64,000 bases of DNA from Verrucomicrobia bacterium SCGC AAA164-M04 (GTDB lineage Bacteria; Verrucomicrobiota; Verrucomicrobiae; Verrucomicrobiales; Akkermansiaceae), in NCBI GenBank assembly GCA_000383735.1, contig KB912124.1:40686-104685 (forward strand), written 5' to 3'. The position numbers and the translations under genes were made by a program. A model generated the notes under the pieces. The model was not told the DNA's origin and made no database searches. It saw nothing but the letters and a program-made list of their open reading frames with translations. Positions 25,886 through 33,144 of this stretch are shown here, one piece after another. Every line of letters begins with the position of its first letter. Within the stretch, counting starts at the first letter, position 1.

Positions 25886-27448
25886 ATGTCCGACCTTCCC
25901 TTACTTCGAGCAAGGCTCTCACAGGTCTCCCATAAACCGGGTGTCTACCTGCATAAAGACCGGTTGGGCTCGATTATTTATGTCGGAAAGGCAAGGGATC
26001 TCCGGAAACGACTGAGCAGCTACTTTATGCCATCGGGCAAGAAGCGGGCGGACCGAAAGACCAGAGCTCTGATCGACTCGATCTGTGATTTCGAAGTTCA
26101 TGAAGTTCGAAACGAGCAAGAAGCTCTGCTCTTGGAGGGAAAGCTAATCAAGCAGTATCGGCCCCGCTACAACGTAAGCTTTCGGGATGATAAACGATTT
26201 CTCCTAGTAAAGGTGAATCTTGATGATCCGTGGCCGAAGTTTCAAACAACGCGTCTCAAGAAGGGAGATGGAGCGCGATATTTCGGTCCATTTGCACATT
26301 CGGGAGCGTTACGAGCTACCGTTGCTTGGTTGAACAAGGAATTTGGACTTCGGAGTTGTCGGCCCCGAAATCCGGGTGAAAAAGATTACAAGCACTGTAA
26401 TGCCGATGTTATTCGGAATTGCATGGCTCCCTGTGTTGCGAAGGTGAGTCGTGAAGAGTATTTGGAACAATTAGAGCAGGCTTGTGAATTGCTAAGTGGA
26501 AAAGGAAAGCGGGAGCGCCTCAAGAGCCTGAAGGTTGAAATGGAGCAATCAGCAATGAAGTTGGATTTTGAGAAAGCCGCAAGGCTTCGCGATGTTATCG
26601 TAAATCTTGAGCGTGCGCTGAGCCCGACAAGGCAGTTCACGCGCGGACGGGGAGTGCCGACGACTGTTAAACCAACTGAGGATTTAGCTGAATTGGGTGA
26701 TTGGCTCTCACTCATTGGGCCACCAACGATCATGGAGTGCTTCGATATTTCCAATATCTCGTCGACTCATATTGTGGCCTCAATGGTGAGATTTAAGAAT
26801 GGATTGCCGGACAACCAAAACTATCGGCAATACAGGATTAGAACGGTGGACGGACAGGATGATTTTGCGAGTATGGCCGAGGTGGTTCGGCGTAGATACG
26901 GCCGAATTTTACAGGAAAATATGGAGGCGAACCCAGAAGTGGCAGAAAGCACACAGGAAACTCACGTCGAGACTCTTCGGCGACTTGCAGCCGAGGGCAG
27001 GAGCCCGGTCACGCTACCTGATTTGGTGATCGTGGATGGCGGGAAAGGGCAACTCAGTGTTTCAGTGGCAGAGTTACAGAGACTTGGGTTGGGCGGCCTG
27101 CCGATTTGTGGTTTGGCAAAGCAGCGAGAAGAGATCTTTTTCCCGGGCGAATCCGAGCCCGTAATTATTCCACATGATAGGGGGGCCCTTAAGTTGATGC
27201 AGCGGATTCGTGACGAAGCACACCGCTTTGCAAATCGCTATAACGAGTTGTTGCTCCGAAAACGAGTGAAGGAAAGCTTGTTAGATGATTGTCCCGGTGT
27301 GTCTCCGGCAAAGAAGAAAGCACTTTTAAAACGGTTTGGGTCAGTGGCGCGAATTAAGGAGGCAACGGTGGATCAAATCGCTGAGCTTACGGGATTTTCG
27401 GTAAAATCAGCTAACGAAATTTTAGCATTCCTTACAGGGAGAACCTAG
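25886..27448 (+). CDS. uvrC: UvrABC system protein C (excinuclease subunit)
   Basis: UvrC makes both incisions in nucleotide excision repair. From ATG 25886 it has 520 residues. The GIY-YIG nuclease domain comes first (GVYLHKDRLGSIIYVGKARD, EALLLEGKLIKQYRPRYN), then the Cys cluster CNADVIRNCMAPC, the UVR motif LDFEKAARLRD, the RNase H-like endonuclease (MECFDIS, LVIVDGGKGQ, DEAHRFAN) and a C-terminal helix-hairpin-helix. It is about 90 residues shorter than E. coli UvrC because the segment between UVR and the endonuclease domain is very short. A TTG at 25865 is a possible earlier start. Confidence 0.94.
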   Translation: MSDLPLLRARLSQVSHKPGVYLHKDRLGSIIYVGKARDLRKRLSSYFMPSGKKRADRKTRALIDSICDFEVHEVRNEQEALLLEGKLIKQYRPRYNVSFRDDKRFLLVKVNLDDPWPKFQTTRLKKGDGARYFGPFAHSGALRATVAWLNKEFGLRSCRPRNPGEKDYKHCNADVIRNCMAPCVAKVSREEYLEQLEQACELLSGKGKRERLKSLKVEMEQSAMKLDFEKAARLRDVIVNLERALSPTRQFTRGRGVPTTVKPTEDLAELGDWLSLIGPPTIMECFDISNISSTHIVASMVRFKNGLPDNQNYRQYRIRTVDGQDDFASMAEVVRRRYGRILQENMEANPEVAESTQETHVETLRRLAAEGRSPVTLPDLVIVDGGKGQLSVSVAELQRLGLGGLPICGLAKQREEIFFPGESEPVIIPHDRGALKLMQRIRDEAHRFANRYNELLLRKRVKESLLDDCPGVSPAKKKALLKRFGSVARIKEATVDQIAELTGFSVKSANEILAFLTGRT

Positions 27449-27478
27449 TTTGGATTTCCTTCAATCGGAGAAGGGGAG

Positions 27479-28702
27479 CTACTTTTGGAGGCAATAGAGG
27501 AACTCTTGGCGTTCTCCCCGGTCAACTTTACCAACCCGCAGGAAGAGCTGGTTGTCTAGGGCAACAGGACTCGCATAGGTGTCATCTCCAAGCTTGTTTT
27601 CTGCGATCTTTTCAAAGCGATCTCCCGATGCTTTGAAGATAACGGTAGTGCCATTTTTAAGGGTGGCGTAAATGTGGTCGCCGACCGCTAGTGGTGAAGC
27701 CATCACGCCCCGTCGACCAAGTTTTTCGGACCACTTTTTTTCTCCAGTTTTAGCATCCCAGCAATAAGCTCTGCCATCGTCAGCGATAGCGTAAATCAAG
27801 TTGTTGTGTGAGAGGAGAGATTGTTCATAACAGACGACTTTATTTTGCCAGACCTTAATGCCGGTTCCATCGGCTTTGACTCCGGCGGTTTCTTTTTCGG
27901 GAAAGCCACCGCTTGCAAAGATCATATCGTCCGTCCACACAATAGTTCCGCACATTGATTTAGCTCCAGCTTCGACCTCCCAGTTGAGGTTGCCGGTAGT
28001 GGGTTCATAGCTCGAAAACTTATTAATACCGGAAATGAAAAGCTGCTCCTTGCCCCCAACAGTCGCAACGACAGGAGTGGCCCAGTAGTCATGACCGGCT
28101 CTCGGAGTCTTCCAAACTTCTTTGCCATTGGAGGACTTCAACGCCGCGAGGAACCCCCCTTTTTCAGTTCCAATTACGACTATGAAAATCTCTTTGTGGA
28201 GGATTGGAGTGGAGCCAAATCCGAACGGGTATGACGGGAGATAACTTCCTACGGCTTTAGACCAGATGATTTTAGCATCGGGTGAAATTGCTGTGACTTT
28301 TATTTTTTTATCGTTTTGGAAAGTGACGAGGATGTTTTGGCCATCCCACTGGGCAGATGCTGAAGCAGGAGAGTTTTCCGAATGGAGTGGTGTCGGGAAA
28401 CCACCTTGGTGAACCACTTTGGACCAGATCACCTTCCCGGTTTTTCGATCAAGGCATAGGAGTGATTGGGTTGATTTTTTTTTGTCAGCAGAAGTCAGAT
28501 AAATTCTTCCCTTAACAAAAATCGGGGTGGAATGGCCGTGGCCAGGAATAGCAGTTTTCCAGCTGACATTCTTGTCTTCTGACCACTCGATAGGCGGCTT
28601 GGCTGTGCTCGGAGCATGATTGTTTTGGTCCGCGCCGCGCCACTGGGGCCAATCGGCGGCTTGGAGTGGGAAGAGAAAGGAAAGCAGAATAAGTCGCTTC
28701 AT
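27479..28702 (-). CDS. Exported PQQ-binding-like beta-propeller protein
   Basis: The 407 residues have a signal peptide (MKRLILLSFLFPLQA) followed by ADWPQWRGADQNN. That opening is typical of the exported PQQ-propeller proteins common in Planctomycetota and Verrucomicrobiota. Repeated blades show the pattern LDRKTGKVIWSK, SSNGKEVWKTP, EPTTGNLNWEV and DAKTGEKKWSE. These proteins resemble BamB and quinoprotein dehydrogenases, but no dehydrogenase active-site residues could be assigned here, so the biochemical role is unknown. It is transcribed alone, divergent from the BASS transporter. Confidence 0.85.
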   Translation of the reverse strand: MKRLILLSFLFPLQAADWPQWRGADQNNHAPSTAKPPIEWSEDKNVSWKTAIPGHGHSTPIFVKGRIYLTSADKKKSTQSLLCLDRKTGKVIWSKVVHQGGFPTPLHSENSPASASAQWDGQNILVTFQNDKKIKVTAISPDAKIIWSKAVGSYLPSYPFGFGSTPILHKEIFIVVIGTEKGGFLAALKSSNGKEVWKTPRAGHDYWATPVVATVGGKEQLFISGINKFSSYEPTTGNLNWEVEAGAKSMCGTIVWTDDMIFASGGFPEKETAGVKADGTGIKVWQNKVVCYEQSLLSHNNLIYAIADDGRAYCWDAKTGEKKWSEKLGRRGVMASPLAVGDHIYATLKNGTTVIFKASGDRFEKIAENKLGDDTYASPVALDNQLFLRVGKVDRGERQEFLYCLQK

Positions 28703-28758
28703 CGTTTTGATTATGGCGGCTTTTGTGATCCAGGCAAAGGGAGAATAAGGTATTCAGG

Positions 28759-29742
28759 ATGGAGGAAATCGTTAAGAATCCTGCCATGCTTGCTCGCATT
28801 ATAAATTTTTTTTGGTTGTGGACCTTCTTGGGGACCGGGTGGGCATGGTTTGTTCCGGAGCATTTCACGTGGTTTCTTGGGGTGATTCCTGGAACGGAAC
28901 TAAAGTGGATTCCACTTGGATTAGGAATTATTATGCTTGGAATGGGGATGACTCTGACTTTTGCAGATTTTCGCGAGGTTTTGACAACACCCAGGTGGGT
29001 TGTGCTTGGGATTATTGCCCAGTTTTTGATCATGCCGTTGATTGGGTGGGGCGTCGCCTCAATTTTTTCGCTGCCGGCCCAGTTCAAACTTGGGATCATC
29101 TTAGTGAGTTGCTGTCCGGGAGGGACGGCGTCAAACGTGGTGACTTATCTGGCGCGCGGTAATCTCGCGTTGAGCGTTATGATGACAATGTGCTCTACTT
29201 TATTGGCAATAGGATTGACTCCGTTGCTGACGAAGACTTACGCATCAGCGATCCTTGAAGTTGATGCATGGAGCATGGTCGTCTCGATGGTGATGATTGT
29301 TCTCCTGCCCATTATCATTGGTTTGGTTTTGAATTCGCTTGTAGGCGAGAGGCTGGAGGCGATCAAGAAGGGGTCACCTCTCATCTCGGTTTTTGTGATT
29401 GTGCTGATCGTTGCGGCGGTGGTTGGCGCCACGAAATCAAACATTCAAGCGCATTGGGAAACCTTGCTTCCTGCGGTTTTCATAGTGCATGCTTTTGGAT
29501 TCGCTTTGGGATATCTTTGGGGAAGGGTTTTTGGTTTGAAGGAAAAGGAATGTCGGACGTTTTCGATTGAGGTTGGAATGCAAAACTCCGGTCTTGGCTC
29601 CCAATTGGCAAAAACTCATTTCACGTTAATGGCAGCGGCACCGTGTGCAATTTCGGCTTTTTACCACTGCATGATTGGGAGCTTCCTTGCGAGCCTGTGG
29701 CGGCGATGTGCGAGGGGTGAGCAACCATCAGACAATCGTTAG
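28759..29742 (+). CDS. BASS-family (bile acid:sodium symporter-like) transporter
   Basis: The 327-residue inner-membrane protein has nine to ten predicted helices. Family marks are LGIIMLGMGMTLTFADFREV, SCCPGGTASNVVTYLARGN (sodium-site region) and SIEVGMQNSGLGSQLA. Bacterial members carry organic anions such as pantoate, pyruvate or taurocholate; the substrate is not predictable here. It is a stand-alone gene between two minus-strand genes. Confidence 0.9.
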   Translation: MEEIVKNPAMLARIINFFWLWTFLGTGWAWFVPEHFTWFLGVIPGTELKWIPLGLGIIMLGMGMTLTFADFREVLTTPRWVVLGIIAQFLIMPLIGWGVASIFSLPAQFKLGIILVSCCPGGTASNVVTYLARGNLALSVMMTMCSTLLAIGLTPLLTKTYASAILEVDAWSMVVSMVMIVLLPIIIGLVLNSLVGERLEAIKKGSPLISVFVIVLIVAAVVGATKSNIQAHWETLLPAVFIVHAFGFALGYLWGRVFGLKEKECRTFSIEVGMQNSGLGSQLAKTHFTLMAAAPCAISAFYHCMIGSFLASLWRRCARGEQPSDNR

Positions 29743-29812
29743 GCCGGAATTAAACGTGGCGATGATAAGAGGCTGTTTTATTTTACCTGGTTTTGCGGAA
29801 GTCGGGGAGGAA

Positions 29813-30946
29813 TCATTCGTGCTCAAAATTCGGATCGAGACGATGGGTGTGGTCAGGAAAATTGAGTTTGATACTTTCGGTGGAAGGCGTGCCCTTTGGG
29901 GGAGTAGGGAAAGTTGTTTTTTTCTTCGCAAGACTGTCGTCGGTGAAGGCGTGAAGAAAATCGAGCAGGTTGGTGATTTCTTTATCGGTTAGGCCCAGAT
30001 CACCTAGGTCGTCGTGGTTAACTGTTTCTGGGTAGTCCGTGACGCCCCAACGTTCCGGTTCGAGATCACGCTTGTTGTAGAATTCAAGAACTTCGCGGAG
30101 TGTTTTAATTGAGCCGTTGTGGAGATAAGGGGCGGTGAGTTCAATGTTGCGGAGGCTTGGAGCGCGAAATTTCCCAAAGTCTTCCGATTTGCCGGTGACG
30201 GTAAAGAGGCCAGGGTCCTTCTTGCCGGATGCGGGTCCTCCGAGATTGTCGTATCCGAAGTCAGAGAGGAGTGGTTTGCTCCAGTTTTGAGGTTCTAGGA
30301 GGTGGCAGTCGGCACAGCCGCCCGAAGTTTTGAAAATATCGAGTCCTCGTTTTTGAGATAGAGATAGAGCATCTTCGTTTCCTGCTTGGTATTGGTCAAA
30401 GGGAGAATCGAAGGGGCGGAAGGATGGAGACTTCAGGAATTCAACAAGCGATCGAAAAACAAGATAAGTGAGTTGGTCGTTATCTTTGAGAGCGCTTCTT
30501 GGGAATTTTTCTTTGTAGGTTGATTTTCGTATTTTCTGAGCAAGCTCTGCCTTGTTTTTGAGGTTCATTTCATGGCTTTCGAAGAAGGGTTTTCCCACTT
30601 GTTCAAAAAGATCTTTGGCCCGTCCGTCGTAAAAAAGACCGCCTTCCCACGCGAATATTTCGGTCCCATCTGGGAGTAGAACATCTTCGTATGCGAAGGC
30701 AGGAATGAGTGCTGCATACATAAGAGGCGGAGCGTTTCGATTACCTGAGAAGGATGGGGTTGCTCCGGGAGAGACGCGTCTGGGGTCGGCAAATGCGTGG
30801 TTGGGATTGTGGCAAGTCATGCATGACTGGCCGGGAGGATTTGAAAGGTTTTTATCGGTGAACACAGAACGCCCGATCTCAGCGAGACCGGGCGCAGCTT
30901 GAACTGGAGTGACTCCGCAGAGAAATGAAACGAGGAGACGGAACAT
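29813..30946 (-). CDS. Di-heme cytochrome c peroxidase (MauG/CcpA family), periplasmic
   Basis: This enzyme would reduce hydrogen peroxide to water in the periplasm using electrons from c-type cytochromes. The 377 residues have a Sec signal (cleavage near VQA at residue 17). Two c-type heme sites follow, CMTCH at residues 42-46 and CADCH at 211-215. The intervening and distal residues are typical of the family (GNRNAPPLMYAA, FRAPSLRNIELTAPYLHNGS). It begins 32 bases after the Ni superoxide dismutase stop, so the enzyme making peroxide and the one removing it are coexpressed. Distinguishing CcpA from MauG-like oxidases needs alignment. Confidence 0.92.
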   Translation of the reverse strand: MFRLLVSFLCGVTPVQAAPGLAEIGRSVFTDKNLSNPPGQSCMTCHNPNHAFADPRRVSPGATPSFSGNRNAPPLMYAALIPAFAYEDVLLPDGTEIFAWEGGLFYDGRAKDLFEQVGKPFFESHEMNLKNKAELAQKIRKSTYKEKFPRSALKDNDQLTYLVFRSLVEFLKSPSFRPFDSPFDQYQAGNEDALSLSQKRGLDIFKTSGGCADCHLLEPQNWSKPLLSDFGYDNLGGPASGKKDPGLFTVTGKSEDFGKFRAPSLRNIELTAPYLHNGSIKTLREVLEFYNKRDLEPERWGVTDYPETVNHDDLGDLGLTDKEITNLLDFLHAFTDDSLAKKKTTFPTPPKGTPSTESIKLNFPDHTHRLDPNFEHE

Positions 30947-30978
30947 TAAAGGGTGAAGTCAGAGGTAATGTGGCTCTC

Positions 30979-31434
30979 CTACTTCTTTTTAGTGCCGAAA
31001 TGTTTCTCGAAATCGTGCATCAAGTCATGAAGTTTGGCAACGTTCGCCGCGTCGGTGGACTGTTTGCACTTCATGGCGGTAACGATGATTTGATGGCAGA
31101 GTTGGAGTTTGGCCATGTAGGCTGCTTTGTCAGATTCGGCTTCAGCGAGTTTGAGGCGTTGGGCAAGGAAGTAGTTGAGGGTTTTGTCTTGGATCGCTTG
31201 TGCGTGCGACTCCTTATTCGTGATCCACCGGGTCAATTGGTGGGCGTTTTTTGAAGGGTTCTTGGAAAGTTCGATGATCTGTTTGGAGGCTTTTTCGATG
31301 GTCTCAAAGTCTGTGTGCATTGACTCGATGACGTTGTCATCGTTATAGATACCACAGGGGATCTGGCAGTGAGCTGAGATCGTTGCAGGAGCGAGGAAAG
31401 AAAAGGCGCAGAGGGCGAGGATTGATGTTTTCAT
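30979..31434 (-). CDS. sodN: Nickel-type superoxide dismutase with Sec signal peptide
   Basis: NiSOD converts superoxide to oxygen and hydrogen peroxide. The 151 residues start with a signal peptide (MKTSILALCAFSFLAPATISA). Directly after it comes HCQIPCGIYND, the nickel hook: His1, Cys2, Pro5, Cys6, Gly7 and Tyr9 of the mature enzyme are all present. Streptomyces NiSOD reads HCDLPCGVYDP, so position 3 is Gln here instead of Asp. The remaining 120 residues are helical, as in the four-helix NiSOD subunit. Signal peptidase cut after ISA would expose His1, which NiSOD needs free. A SodX-type protease gene is not seen nearby. It heads a two-gene operon with the peroxidase. Confidence 0.9.
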   Translation of the reverse strand: MKTSILALCAFSFLAPATISAHCQIPCGIYNDDNVIESMHTDFETIEKASKQIIELSKNPSKNAHQLTRWITNKESHAQAIQDKTLNYFLAQRLKLAEAESDKAAYMAKLQLCHQIIVTAMKCKQSTDAANVAKLHDLMHDFEKHFGTKKK

Positions 31435-31504
31435 ATCGGCGAAAGGTTAACTGATTGGGCTAAAGGCGCAAGAAACGAAAATGCAATCAAACGACGAAGG
31501 AAAG

Positions 31505-31533
31505 ATAAGAGGTTAGATTCTCGTTTGGTGCAA
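31505..31533 (-). promoter_or_regulatory. Candidate promoter of the sodN operon
   Basis: On the minus strand TTGCAC (31528-31533) and TCTTAT (31505-31510) are separated by 17 bases, about 70 bases upstream of the sodN ATG. The spacing is ideal and each box matches four to five of six consensus bases. No Fur- or Nur-like palindrome was recognised around it. Confidence 0.4.
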
Positions 31534-31644
31534 TCAGAGTTGCGGGCTTTTTAGTGAATTCACTTTTCAGTAAATGGTCTCACAGCATTTATCCCGCAGC
31601 ACACTGCCTGAGGGTTTTGGTGAAAGGAAAGATCAGCCTGTTTA

Positions 31645-32331
31645 TCAGGGGAGATTTTTCTGAAGGTTTTGAAGAAATATCGCTGAGGCCGAAGCAACAT
31701 TGAGTGAGTCTGTCCCTCGCGACATTGGGATATGAATGAGCTGATCACAATAGGATTCAATGGTCTTGTTGAGGCCGAAGTCCTCCGGCCCCAGAAGGAG
31801 GGCGATTTGATCGGGAATTGGTTGGTAGTCGTTGATGGGAACGGAAATTCCAGAAAGGCTCGCACCCAGAATATGGTGGGTTTTTTTAATCTCGGCGAGA
31901 TCTGAGATGAAGTCTGAAGCGCGTCGGACGGGAAGGTTGAAAAGGTTGCCAGCGGAGGCTCGAATAGCTTTGGCATTAAATGGGGATGCGCCTTTTCCTA
32001 GAAGGATTCCTTCTCCACCCAGTGCGGCAGTATTACGAATGATTGTGCCTAGGTTTCCGGGGTCGGCAATCTCGGGGAGAACAACGAGGGTCCCTTTCGT
32101 TACCTCAGAAAGAGGCGGGTTTATTGGTTTTCGAGCAATCGCGAGATAGCCGCGGTGAAAATGAAAACCGAGAAGAGATGACGCTTCGCCACGTGAGAGA
32201 TCCTTGCCGATACGAATAATCTTATCGATTGAGTATGAAGAATCTTGAAGGCGCTCAACCGGAATCTGACCCTCTACGATAAAGTGAGTTTCGGTTTCCC
32301 CTTCTTGAAGGAGGTTGCGCCAATTGATCAT
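31645..32331 (-). CDS. SpoU/TrmH-family RNA 2'-O-methyltransferase
   Basis: The 228-residue enzyme uses SAM to methylate a ribose 2'-OH in tRNA or rRNA. It has an N-terminal substrate-binding part of about 80 residues and the SPOUT knot with the three SpoU motifs: PEIADPGNLGTIIRNTAALG, LLLGPEDFGLN and HIPMSRGTDSLNVASASAIF. The exact target (for example G2251 of 23S rRNA or tRNA Gm18) cannot be read from sequence. It follows the lipoprotein gene by 50 bases on the same strand. Confidence 0.92.
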   Translation of the reverse strand: MINWRNLLQEGETETHFIVEGQIPVERLQDSSYSIDKIIRIGKDLSRGEASSLLGFHFHRGYLAIARKPINPPLSEVTKGTLVVLPEIADPGNLGTIIRNTAALGGEGILLGKGASPFNAKAIRASAGNLFNLPVRRASDFISDLAEIKKTHHILGASLSGISVPINDYQPIPDQIALLLGPEDFGLNKTIESYCDQLIHIPMSRGTDSLNVASASAIFLQNLQKNLP

Positions 32332-32381
32332 ATTATTTGGATCCAGGTAGGGTCGCGAAGTGATGAGGAAAAGGTGAGAGG

Positions 32382-33143
32382 CTATGGGTGGGCCTTGATT
32401 TCACAAGATTGAGAGATTTGTCGCCATGTAAAATCCTTGTGGAGCATATCTCCAAGGAATGAGTCCCTTGGAGCAAGACGATGGGCGTTAACGAGTTTGG
32501 CTGGGTTGGTGAGGCGGGAAAAGAGGACATGTTTAACTCGTGACTTAGCCACCGATTTACAACTATATCCTTCGGGGTGGTTTGCGGACCAATAGTGGAT
32601 CTGATCTCCATGCGAACCAAGGTAGATGACGGAGTGGCCTCGTTCTTTTTTTCCGATGGCATTAGTCCACCACATCTTCATGAAGTCTCCGGGGTTTGCG
32701 TGATCATACGAGGTGAAGTTAATTCCACATTTAAGATCAGAAAAAAGCTTCGCCGTGCCGGGCCCATTGGCATTCCAGCGCCCGAAGATTTCTTCACCAT
32801 CTTTGACTCTGAGATCGGCGAAACGGGTATATTTACCTTCCGGTAGAAATGTGGAATTTCGAAGGCGAAGTTGCTCAATCGTACGGAGGAAGACAAGGTA
32901 AGTGGCGCCGGAGCAGAAGGTAGACTTGGCCATTTTGAGATCCTGTTTGATAATTCCATTTTCGAGGGAGATACTGGAGGCAAGCCTGTCGACCGCAGCT
33001 TGGGAGGCATCGTAGCCACGGCCATCTGGCATCGATCTCACTGATGCGAGGACGATTGAATTTAGGGGAGTGTTTGTAGTCTGCGGTCTGATCTGAACAC
33101 AGGAGGACAGCGCGGCGGCAAGGATTATTAATATTAATCTCAC
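32382..33143 (-). CDS. Lipoprotein with a possible papain-like (NlpC/P60- or CHAP-like) fold
   Basis: The 253-residue protein has a lipoprotein signal with lipobox LSSC. A Cys in KMAKSTFCSGATYLVFL, at the start of a helix, and a later RGHSVIYLGSHGDQIHYWSAN fit the Cys-His pair of NlpC/P60, CHAP or related peptidoglycan amidases. This is inference; no named family was matched. The start is GTG at 33141-33143, one base after the metH stop, so translation is probably coupled to metH. Homologues would tell whether it really is a wall hydrolase. Confidence 0.7.
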   Translation of the reverse strand: MRLILIILAAALSSCVQIRPQTTNTPLNSIVLASVRSMPDGRGYDASQAAVDRLASSISLENGIIKQDLKMAKSTFCSGATYLVFLRTIEQLRLRNSTFLPEGKYTRFADLRVKDGEEIFGRWNANGPGTAKLFSDLKCGINFTSYDHANPGDFMKMWWTNAIGKKERGHSVIYLGSHGDQIHYWSANHPEGYSCKSVAKSRVKHVLFSRLTNPAKLVNAHRLAPRDSFLGDMLHKDFTWRQISQSCEIKAHP

Positions 33144-33144
33144 G

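Noticed and set aside
31560..31976. Minus-strand open frame overlapping the SpoU methyltransferase
   Set aside because: It lies in another frame of a well-conserved methyltransferase and has no domain; a shadow frame.
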